In this document: positions 29,180-37,875 of the stretch, in pieces
Layout: every line of letters begins with the position of its first letter
Numbering within the stretch: the first letter of the stretch is position 1
Assembly: GCA_902556405.1 (NCBI GenBank)
Contig: CACDWF010000001.1
Coordinates: 124,001 to 188,000 of the forward strand
Direction: 5' to 3'
DNA from: an uncultured Alphaproteobacteria bacterium
GTDB lineage: Bacteria; Pseudomonadota; Alphaproteobacteria; Rhodobacterales; Rhodobacteraceae
DNA length: 64,000 nucleotides
Position numbers and translations under genes: made by a program
Notes under the pieces: generated by a model
What the model was told of the DNA's origin: nothing
Databases searched by the model: none
What the model saw: only the letters and a program-made list of their open reading frames with translations

Positions 29180-29331
29180 TCCCCTTATCCTTAATTAAAT
29201 TAATTATATTCAATAACAATTAAGTTTATATACTCACCGATATTTTAAAATTTATTTTCAATAAAAACCAATTCAGCTCATCGTCTTCTTATGTTATACT
29301 GAAGAAAGATTTTTCAGACTGGGATAAGAGA

Positions 29332-30417
29332 TTGAAAGATTCTAACGAACAAAAGTTTACAGGACAAAGAATACCAAATGGTATGCTCGAAGACAACTAT
29401 CCAAGAAATATGTGGTGGGTTGCAGCGCGATCAGACGAGATAAAAGAAAAACCGATTTCTCGTTGGCTACTTGAAACTCCAGTCGTCATATATCGTTTAG
29501 AAGACGGCACTCCTGCAGCATTATATGATAGATGTCCACATAGGTGGGCACCTTTATCTGAAGGACATGTTGAGGGAGATAAAATTATTTGCCCTTATCA
29601 TGGTATGCAATTCAATATAGAGGGTCATTGCACAAAAGCCCCAACGCAAAAGATGATGCCAAAGACCGCCCAAATACCCTCATTCAAGGTTGTGGAACGC
29701 GGCGCTTTTCTGTGGATTTGGATGGGTAATCAGGACGCCATAGATTGTGAGCCCCCAGATGTTAGCTATCAAACAGATAATGATTGGACCTTTTTAGGCG
29801 GCTACTATGATGTAAAAGCAAATTGGGTTTTAATAAGAGAAAATGTAATGGATTTAACACATATTGCTTTTCTCCATAAGAATACTTTCAAGCAAAATGA
29901 CTGGATAACAGCGCCAGATAGTTATTTGGACGGTGAAACAATCTGTTATGAACAAGAATTTGATTTAGCGCCTCTTTCCCCTTTGTTTTGTGCTGGAATG
30001 GGCCTGCCAGAGGATAAACCAATTTTAAGGAAGCAAGTAGGTAGAATGCCTACCTTGGCCATATCATTTTCTGATTGGAATGTGACCGATCCTAACCCAG
30101 AAGAAGGAGCTAGATCAAAGTTTATTATGCGTGGTTGCCATATAGTTACTCCCGGGAGAAAAGGAGAGACACATTATTTTTGGGGGGCAGCGTTTGATGT
30201 GCCTCAACTAAATGAAGATGTTATTAATAAGACAAAAAATAGCGTTACAGCTGCATTCGATGAAGATAAGCACCTCTTAGAAAAAATGCAGAAGCAAATT
30301 CAGGATGATCCCACCGGCATGAACTATCTTGAGGTAACTCTTGGCGCAGATGGTGCTGGTATATTGGTAAGAAAGCTACTAAATAAAAAACTTTCTGAAG
30401 AGGGACGAAGTCTATAA
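29332..30417 (+). CDS. Rieske oxygenase, vanillate O-demethylase (VanA)-like
   Basis: 361 aa; YPRNMWWVAARSDEI, CPHRWAPLSEGHVEGDKIICPYHGMQF, NVMDLTHIAFLH; TTG start. Confidence 0.88.
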   Translation: MKDSNEQKFTGQRIPNGMLEDNYPRNMWWVAARSDEIKEKPISRWLLETPVVIYRLEDGTPAALYDRCPHRWAPLSEGHVEGDKIICPYHGMQFNIEGHCTKAPTQKMMPKTAQIPSFKVVERGAFLWIWMGNQDAIDCEPPDVSYQTDNDWTFLGGYYDVKANWVLIRENVMDLTHIAFLHKNTFKQNDWITAPDSYLDGETICYEQEFDLAPLSPLFCAGMGLPEDKPILRKQVGRMPTLAISFSDWNVTDPNPEEGARSKFIMRGCHIVTPGRKGETHYFWGAAFDVPQLNEDVINKTKNSVTAAFDEDKHLLEKMQKQIQDDPTGMNYLEVTLGADGAGILVRKLLNKKLSEEGRSL

Positions 30418-30497
30418 AGATAATAATCTGCTAAGCCTAAAAACATCAACTTTTAGATAGTTTTTCAACCTCTCCTAATATCTTCAAAGCCTCTGTT

Positions 30498-32345
30498 TTA
30501 GTATTTAAAAGAATCTAAAGTTGAAATGGCATCATCTCTTATGTCTTTATTATAAATAGCCTGCGCTAATACATTTTTTGAATATTGATTTGCCTTAGCT
30601 TTTGAAAAATAATATTTAGCGGATTCCTCATCGCCATTTTTAAGTTTATCATAAGCAATTAAGGCGAGTAATGCAGCTGGGAAATCAACAGCCTCCATAA
30701 TATCATTTATGAGTAAATACATTTCTTCTTGTTGGTTATTTTCGTATAGCCTAAAAGCTAGGCGGGAAGTTGACCACCAATTTGTGTCTATGGTTTGCAA
30801 ATCATGTGCATTTTTAGCATATTTTGCTGCCTCCTCTGTATCGCCACAGTTTCCATATATAACACTTGCATGTCCATAGCTATCAAAGTTCCCTGTCTTT
30901 CGATGAGCGTAAAACAAATCATCGATCGCCTCCTCACATTCAATGATTCCCATTCCAAGACTTAGCAGTGCTCTACTAGCATAGTTTTCAGGACTGGGTT
31001 TGATTTCTATAGTTTTATCAAGTTCAAGCTTAAGTTTTTTCAGATTTTCAGGAGTTTTAGAAATTTTTCCCTTAGCCATTCCGTAAAAATTCAACCATGT
31101 ATCTTGTACTAACCAATCTTTGGGTCTATTAGTTCCAGGCCATTTTTTCATTTCAGATAGAATTGTGCTGGCATTCACATATCCTTCTTCCGTCCATTTT
31201 GCCAATTCAGAACGGAAATTAACATATTGAAGTAACTGTTCCGGGGTAACAGGGATCTCCCTCCAACTGAAGTAACTTTCATAGAGTCCTTTTTGATTCA
31301 ATATGTTTACAAGAAATTCACTTAAAATACTTGCCCCAACTTGATCTTGAAATGAGAAAATGTTATTTAACTTAAGATCTTTAATTGATGAGATCACTAT
31401 TTGCTGTTTTTCAAGATCAGAAATTTCAATATTAATACGCGCGTCACTATCAACTATTTGTAAAGAAGATGAAACAAGGAATTTTACACCGTGTGTTTTG
31501 AATAGTTGTTCACTACTTATTTCATTTTTCTCAAAACTTTGGGCTGTTTTTGTGGGAACTAGCCTGATGGACTTGGACTTGGATAACGAAGATATAACGT
31601 TTCCGGTGATACCCTCTACATATTTTTTATCATTATCAGATAAACGTGAACTATCTATGCTTGAAACAAAGACGAGTGGTTTTGAAGAGATAACTCCCTT
31701 TTTTGTAGTTACTTCTTCAGACGTACTTAAATAAAATACCCCGACTACCATAATCACTGCCGCAGCAACAGCACCAATGATAGGTATCATTGAGCTAGAC
31801 TTTGTCTTTAATGTTCTCTTTTGTGATGGATCAAGAAGAATATCAAAAGCATGAAACTCATTTTGCTTTACCTTCTGTACTCCCAAATCATTAAACGTCA
31901 TCTTGGTTTTAGGAACAACAAGATCATAGACACTTTTCGATATGGAGATACCATTGGGTTGGGCTAGTGCTTCTAATCGTGCTGCAATATTTACTCCATC
32001 GCCAAAGAGATTACCCTCTTTCTTAACAACATCACCCATATTGATACCAATACGGAATTCAAGCTTTACCTCTGTTTTATCCGATTCATTTCTCTTCTTT
32101 ATGTCATTCTGAAAAGCTACACCGCATTCAACCGCATTTACCGCACTTGGGAACTCAACGAGTGCTGAGTCACCGGCTGTATTAAAGATAGATCCTTTAT
32201 ATTTCTTTAGACATGCTTTGAGTATCTTTTCACATTCCGCATAGGCTTTGAGCGTAGCATTCTCATCTCTTTCCATATGTTTGGAATAGCCAACAACATC
32301 GGCAACAAGGATTACAGCTATTTTACGATCTACTTCGGTGTTCAT
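30498..32345 (-). CDS. class III adenylate/guanylate cyclase with TM helix and TPR-like C-terminus (cyclase 1)
   Basis: 615 aa; ILVADVVGYSKHMERDE, FNTAGDSALVEF, GDGVNIAARLEALAQPNG catalytic motifs; TM IGAVAAAVIMVVGVFYL. Confidence 0.9.
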   Translation of the reverse strand: MNTEVDRKIAVILVADVVGYSKHMERDENATLKAYAECEKILKACLKKYKGSIFNTAGDSALVEFPSAVNAVECGVAFQNDIKKRNESDKTEVKLEFRIGINMGDVVKKEGNLFGDGVNIAARLEALAQPNGISISKSVYDLVVPKTKMTFNDLGVQKVKQNEFHAFDILLDPSQKRTLKTKSSSMIPIIGAVAAAVIMVVGVFYLSTSEEVTTKKGVISSKPLVFVSSIDSSRLSDNDKKYVEGITGNVISSLSKSKSIRLVPTKTAQSFEKNEISSEQLFKTHGVKFLVSSSLQIVDSDARINIEISDLEKQQIVISSIKDLKLNNIFSFQDQVGASILSEFLVNILNQKGLYESYFSWREIPVTPEQLLQYVNFRSELAKWTEEGYVNASTILSEMKKWPGTNRPKDWLVQDTWLNFYGMAKGKISKTPENLKKLKLELDKTIEIKPSPENYASRALLSLGMGIIECEEAIDDLFYAHRKTGNFDSYGHASVIYGNCGDTEEAAKYAKNAHDLQTIDTNWWSTSRLAFRLYENNQQEEMYLLINDIMEAVDFPAALLALIAYDKLKNGDEESAKYYFSKAKANQYSKNVLAQAIYNKDIRDDAISTLDSFKY

Positions 32346-32475
32346 ATCTCAAGAGTATTGATAGTGAACGTAATTTACAACCAAGTTTTATTTCAGTGTG
32401 CTAATTAGGCACGAGATTCTCAGTTTTCTTATATAATCTTCAATAGCGAATAGTTTATCAAATTAACTGATATAG

Positions 32476-32494
32476 CTGTAACTGTAGATTACAG
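32476..32494 (+). promoter_or_regulatory. inverted repeat in divergent cyclase promoter region
   Basis: CTGTAA-CTGTAGA-TTACAG, 6-bp perfect arms. Confidence 0.35.
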
Positions 32495-32549
32495 ATGTTA
32501 TATTCTTTAAAAGAGACTTTAAGTCACTTCTTTAAAACTGGAACCTTCT

Positions 32550-34412
32550 ATGAGTGTAGAAAAAATTGATAGAAAAATTTCTGTGATATTCGCTACAGAT
32601 GTAGTTGACTATAGCTTGCATATGGAAAAAGACGAGTCAGGAACGGTGACAAGTCTTAGAACATATGAAAAGATTTTAAAACAAGCTTTTAAGAAACATG
32701 GAGGACGACTTTTCAATACAGGGGGAGATTCTTTTATGGCCGAGTTCTCTAGTGCGGTAAAGGCAGTAGAGTGTGCTATCGATTTCCAAAATATTGTGAA
32801 AGAGAAAAATATAAAACCTGCTCTTAGTTTTAGGATAGGAATTAATGCAGGAGATGTGATACTACAAAAGAAAAACCTTCTGGGGGATGGAGTTAATTTA
32901 GCAGCACGCCTAGAGCAATTATCACAACCTGATGGAATAACCATTTCAAAAAGCATCTTCGATTACATTGAAGGTAAATTGGATTTAAAAATTCAAGATC
33001 TGGGCATTCAACAGGTCAAGAAAAACAGGTTTCATGCTTTTGACATTTTACTAGATCCAGCACAAAAAAGAGATTTTAAGAAAAAGAAATATAATCTTAA
33101 AATAGCGGTTATAGTCGGGCTATCTTTGCTCTTTGGTGTTGCTTATTACAATATTATTAACAACGGCGAACCCCCTGACACCGTAATCGCTAAATCTGAT
33201 AGGCCCTCTATTCTTGTACTACCCTTTAAAAATCTTTCCGCCTCAGATAATGAATTTGTGGCAACCGGTATAACTGATACACTGATATCAACTCTTTCCA
33301 ACTATGAACAACTGTTAGTGCAATCCCGAAATACGAGTGATTTTGTTTCAAAAAATAAATTTTCTGATAAACAAATATTAGAAAACTATAAAACGCAGTA
33401 TGTTATATCCGGTAGCGTTCAGATCGCAGGTAAAAAAACTCGCATAAATGTTCAGCTAAATGATCTTGTAAAAAACGATACTATCTACTCAGAAAAATAT
33501 GACTTTGAGTTGCAAGATTTATTTAAAGTGCAAGACACACTCAGTGAAGAAATTTTAAATAAGCTGTCAATAAAACTTATAGTAGGGTCTCTTGGTCAAG
33601 ATTACAGAAAGTACTTTAAGTCCGTAGAAAGCTGGCGTAAAAGCTTCAAGGCTAGGTCAGAGCTAATTAAAGGCACTCCTGAAAGCATTCAAAATCTTGG
33701 CAGGCTTGCCGATGAATTGATGCGTGATGAGCCTAACAACCCAATGTCACTAGTTCTGAAGGGATGGCATCTACTATATACCGTAACAAACAAACAAGAA
33801 GCCATTGAGGGTTATGAGCTGGCTTTGAAGTCAATAGAATTAGGTCCAGATATTTCAGAAACACACGTATTAACTGCTTTTTTTGAATTCGGTCATGCAG
33901 AAAAGCTTTTTGATTTGAGAACAGATGCACTAGCTTTAGCAGAAAAAAGGGCTGTAATTGCAGGAGAGTTAAACAAAAGCAGCCCCCATGCCTTTGCATC
34001 TGTTGGCAATATTCTTTCGGGAGTTGGAAAATATAGAAAAGCACTTCCCTATTATAGAAAGGCGATTGCTATAGCGCCACATGCTGAATCGTGGATAAAG
34101 ACAGCGTTTTTAAATACGCTTGTTTTGCTTGAACAATACGCTGAAGCTACTCCCCTTGCAATAGAATTAGCGAGTGCTGATCAATTCTCATCTAATTCGA
34201 GGGCTACTGCTTTCTCGATGTTGGCCTTTATCAGCTCTAAACAAGGAAATAAAAAGAAAGCTAATCAATATATCGAGAAATTACAAAACCTTGATTTGAA
34301 AAAGTTACAAATGTCGCCTTTAGAAATAGTAATACGCAGCCTATACAACATAGAGGACAATAGTTTCAAAGAAGAATTCGAGAATACTCTAAAAGGGTTG
34401 GGACTCACATAG
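32550..34412 (+). CDS. class III adenylate/guanylate cyclase with TM helix and TPR-like C-terminus (cyclase 2)
   Basis: 620 aa; IFATDVVDYSLHMEKDE, FNTGGDSFMAEF, GDGVNLAARLEQLSQPDG; TolB-like VLPFKNLSASDNEFVATGITDTLISTL. Confidence 0.9.
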   Translation: MSVEKIDRKISVIFATDVVDYSLHMEKDESGTVTSLRTYEKILKQAFKKHGGRLFNTGGDSFMAEFSSAVKAVECAIDFQNIVKEKNIKPALSFRIGINAGDVILQKKNLLGDGVNLAARLEQLSQPDGITISKSIFDYIEGKLDLKIQDLGIQQVKKNRFHAFDILLDPAQKRDFKKKKYNLKIAVIVGLSLLFGVAYYNIINNGEPPDTVIAKSDRPSILVLPFKNLSASDNEFVATGITDTLISTLSNYEQLLVQSRNTSDFVSKNKFSDKQILENYKTQYVISGSVQIAGKKTRINVQLNDLVKNDTIYSEKYDFELQDLFKVQDTLSEEILNKLSIKLIVGSLGQDYRKYFKSVESWRKSFKARSELIKGTPESIQNLGRLADELMRDEPNNPMSLVLKGWHLLYTVTNKQEAIEGYELALKSIELGPDISETHVLTAFFEFGHAEKLFDLRTDALALAEKRAVIAGELNKSSPHAFASVGNILSGVGKYRKALPYYRKAIAIAPHAESWIKTAFLNTLVLLEQYAEATPLAIELASADQFSSNSRATAFSMLAFISSKQGNKKKANQYIEKLQNLDLKKLQMSPLEIVIRSLYNIEDNSFKEEFENTLKGLGLT

Positions 34413-34776
34413 TTCAAGAGTACAAAAACTGAATGGCCTGAAAGCTTTAAAGATTTAAAAATGAAAGTGAAACAAGCTGTTTCAGGAATAAATTTTCATA
34501 TTATGTTTATGCAGGACACGAAGCTGGACTCATAGTTTTGATACCAAGTCATAAAATGTTCCAAAGTGTCATACTTTGTCATAAAGGTTTATATTGTGTT
34601 ACACTAATCTTGTCAGCAAATAAAAGTAAATGCAAAATGCCATAGGAAAATTTGTCAACAGATTTAGTGTAGTGGCTCTATTCGCAAAGATCGATCCAAA
34701 GACCACAGTATTACAACTGGCTTTAATCTTATATACTGAAATATAAAAGGTAAAAATGGTAAGAAGTTTTAACTTT

Positions 34777-34794
34777 AGCTTGCCTGGCCAAGCT
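34777..34794 (+). terminator. hairpin-forming inverted repeat in convergent intergenic region
   Basis: AGCTTG-CCTGGC-CAAGCT; no strong T-tract. Confidence 0.25.
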
Positions 34795-34841
34795 CATCTA
34801 TTAAATTCGCTCATTATAATTAAATAGTCTAATAGCTGCGA

Positions 34842-36473
34842 TCATCTGTGAACATCCATAATCATAGTAGCGCATTTTTCGCCAATCATAATTGTGGGAG
34901 CGTTGGTATTGCCTGAGGTAATAGTTGGCATAATAGATGCGTCTGCTACTCTAATATTATTAAGCCCTCTTATTTTCAATGAACTATCAACAACAGCTAA
35001 AGGATCTTTACCCATTTTACAGGTGCCAACTGGATGATAAATTGTATCAGCACGATTTCTAATATGCTGTTCCCACTCTTTATCTGTGAGATTACTATGA
35101 ACCCCATAAATTTCTCTCTTTTGATATTTTTTAAGAGGTGGGGTGTTTAAAATATTCTGAGTCATTTTTGCCCCTTTTATTAAGGTGTCTAAGTCGCGAT
35201 TATCGGTTAAGAAATTAGGATTTATCAAGGGAGCATCATTGTATTCAGTTGAAGCTAAAGAAACTGTGCCTCTGGAATAAGGTCTGAGCAGACAGACGTG
35301 GCAAGAATAACCATATCCATAGTGTAGCTTCCTAAGATGATCGTCGATAAGACCTATAACAAAATGATGTTGTATGTCGGGTCTGTCCAAAGATTGATCG
35401 GTTTTCAAAAATCCTCCAGCCTCCGAAAGAGTAGAGGAAATCATAGAGTTCCCATGGGTTAGCCATTTTGCCATTTCTCCTAAAATTTTCAAAAAGCCAC
35501 CTGGAGAAAATCCGAGCGTATTTTTATCGTTAGTTTTAAAGCAAAAGTTAAAGTCAATATGATCCTGCAAATTCTTTCCAACACCTGGTAGTTCATGGAT
35601 TAACTCGATACCATGTCGTTTTATATCCTCAGATGCACCAATTCCAGAGCGCTGTAAAATAGTAGGTGACATCAAAGAGCCTGCTGAAACAATTACCTCT
35701 TTATGTGCCCTTATTTTCTTTTTTTTACCTTGATGCATATATTCCAAGCCAACTGCTTTTTTCCCATCAAAAATTATTCTCACGACATTTGCCTTAGTAA
35801 TAATTTTTAGATTTTCTCTATTTTTTACATAGGGCAAAAGGTAAGCCGCAGCAGTAGAGCATCGTTGGCCATTTTTGTTTTTTGAGTGGAATATTGTTGA
35901 TTGCCAAAAACCGGCACCTTCGTTATCACCTGTATTGAAGTCGTCTCTAATTTTCACCTGAGAGTTCGCACAGGCCTTAATATACGCGTGTGAAATTGGT
36001 TTTGCTTCTTTTTGATTAGATACTTCTAAAGGCCCGACGTTTCCATGAAACTCTTTACTTCTATTCTCATTATTTTCTGCCTTTTTAAAGAATGGAAGTA
36101 CGTCATTCCAGCTCCAGCCATTATTTCCTTCGTTTGCCCAACTGTCGTAATCTTCTTTCTGTCCTCGAATATAGATCATTGCATTTATTGCGCTTGATCC
36201 ACCGAGAGCCTTGCCTCTAGGTTGATAACCTCTCCTATTATTCAGCCCTTTTTGCGGTATTGTATGAAAAGCCCAATTATTAAATTTTGGCTTGTCTCTT
36301 AGCATCAAAAGTCCACCCGCAGGGGCTCTAAAAAGCAAATTGCTGCCCCAGCCACCAGCTTCTAGAAGACAAACTTTATATTTGCTTTTTTCACTCAATC
36401 GAGACGCGATTACTGCCCCTGCAGACCCGCCTCCAATAATTACGAAATCTGCTTCTTCCAAAATTCTATCCAA
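34842..36473 (-). CDS. GMC-family alcohol/choline dehydrogenase-like flavoprotein
   Basis: 543 aa; FVIIGGGSAGAVIASRLSE, RGKALGGSSAINAMIYIRG, YHPVGTCKMG. Confidence 0.92.
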   Translation of the reverse strand: MDRILEEADFVIIGGGSAGAVIASRLSEKSKYKVCLLEAGGWGSNLLFRAPAGGLLMLRDKPKFNNWAFHTIPQKGLNNRRGYQPRGKALGGSSAINAMIYIRGQKEDYDSWANEGNNGWSWNDVLPFFKKAENNENRSKEFHGNVGPLEVSNQKEAKPISHAYIKACANSQVKIRDDFNTGDNEGAGFWQSTIFHSKNKNGQRCSTAAAYLLPYVKNRENLKIITKANVVRIIFDGKKAVGLEYMHQGKKKKIRAHKEVIVSAGSLMSPTILQRSGIGASEDIKRHGIELIHELPGVGKNLQDHIDFNFCFKTNDKNTLGFSPGGFLKILGEMAKWLTHGNSMISSTLSEAGGFLKTDQSLDRPDIQHHFVIGLIDDHLRKLHYGYGYSCHVCLLRPYSRGTVSLASTEYNDAPLINPNFLTDNRDLDTLIKGAKMTQNILNTPPLKKYQKREIYGVHSNLTDKEWEQHIRNRADTIYHPVGTCKMGKDPLAVVDSSLKIRGLNNIRVADASIMPTITSGNTNAPTIMIGEKCATMIMDVHR

Positions 36474-37875
36474 GTTTTTTCATAATTTTCGAGAGCAAAC
36501 TAAAGGCTTTGCCTCTCGGTGGCCGTATCATGGCCAAGATAAAATCTATACTGGTTTGATGATAAATAGACTTTAAATGTGAAAAATTTAAAAATCCTTC
36601 ATATCCATGAAAATACCCATGCCCTGACTGACCAACTCCTCCAAAAGGAAGTCTGGACTGTAAAATGTGAAACATTGTGTCGTTCACAGTAACTCCCCCA
36701 GATCTTGTGTTATTTATAACAAAGTTTTGTTCAGAGTGGCTTCGGCCAAAATAATATAGTCCTAGTGGGTTATCATTTTTATTTATGTAGTCAACAACAT
36801 CACTTATTTTTTCATAATTCATTATAGGAAGGATTGGGCCAAAAATCTCATTTCTCATTACCTCCATGCTTTCATTAACTTTAGTGACTATTTTTGTTGA
36901 AATCATATTTCTATCAAGATCATCATTGTTGCCTAAGCTTTCAACCGTTGCTCCCTTTTTAGTGGCATCCAATAAATAACTATTCATTCTTTTCAAATGA
37001 TGTTTATTAACCATTGAGGTTTGATTATGGCTATTCGGTTCAGGAAAAAATTTTGAATAAGCTTTTTGTAATTCTGAAATCAAGTTTCTTTCCTGATCTT
37101 TTTTGACGAAGATATAATCAGGCGAAAGGCAGATCTGACCGGCATTTAGTGTTTTCGAAAATAATATTCGTTCTGCAGCTAGCGCCATGTTGGCATTAGT
37201 TCCAATTATGGTTGGGCTCTTGCCTCCGAGTTCAAGCGTTGTTGGTACGAGGTTTTTTGCCGCTTGAGCTGCTACCTTTTTTGCAACTCTGTTACTACCT
37301 ATAAAGAGTAGGTGATCGAGATTTAACCTACTGAACTGTTCGCCAACCGAAGGCCCACCAGTTATCACAGCAAGTTCGGAAGTATCAAAATATTTCTCAA
37401 CACCCTCTTTAATAATATTAGCGGTAGCAGGAGTGATTTCCGATGGTTTTACCATAGCACGATTTCCTGCAGCGAAAATTGATGCAAGTGGATAAAAAAT
37501 TAAACCCACAGGAAAATTCCAAGGAGCAATTATACCTACTGTTCCTAATGGCGATGGTTGCAAAAAACTCTTTGCTCCGAGTAGGTCCGTTCCGAGTGAC
37601 GAAAATCGCCTCTGTGGTTGCATCCACTTATTTAATTTTTTAATAGTAAAGAGGATATTCCGTATCGTTTGGTCGATTTCTGAAATCTTAATTTCATCAA
37701 CGGATCTATTTTGAAAATCTTGGTTTAATGCTTTAATAATTTTTTCTTGATGCGTCTCAATTAATGCAACACATCTCTTCAAAAGATCTGTTCTTCGTTC
37801 TAAAGAAGGTGGTCCTTCTTTCAAAAACGCTTTTTTCTGCACCTCTAAGATATTTTTCATAGCCAGGCTACTCAA
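36466..37875 (-). CDS. aldehyde dehydrogenase (coniferyl-aldehyde-dehydrogenase-like subgroup)
   Basis: 469 aa; IIAPWNFPVGLIFYPL, TLELGGKSPTII, NAGQICLSPDYIFV, FGPILPIM. Confidence 0.9.
   Translation of the reverse strand: MSSLAMKNILEVQKKAFLKEGPPSLERRTDLLKRCVALIETHQEKIIKALNQDFQNRSVDEIKISEIDQTIRNILFTIKKLNKWMQPQRRFSSLGTDLLGAKSFLQPSPLGTVGIIAPWNFPVGLIFYPLASIFAAGNRAMVKPSEITPATANIIKEGVEKYFDTSELAVITGGPSVGEQFSRLNLDHLLFIGSNRVAKKVAAQAAKNLVPTTLELGGKSPTIIGTNANMALAAERILFSKTLNAGQICLSPDYIFVKKDQERNLISELQKAYSKFFPEPNSHNQTSMVNKHHLKRMNSYLLDATKKGATVESLGNNDDLDRNMISTKIVTKVNESMEVMRNEIFGPILPIMNYEKISDVVDYINKNDNPLGLYYFGRSHSEQNFVINNTRSGGVTVNDTMFHILQSRLPFGGVGQSGHGYFHGYEGFLNFSHLKSIYHQTSIDFILAMIRPPRGKAFSLLSKIMKKLG

Noticed and set aside
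31360-32956. ORFs 31360..31734(+) and 32609..32956(-)
   Set aside because: Antisense to the two cyclase genes, with mirror-image coding pattern
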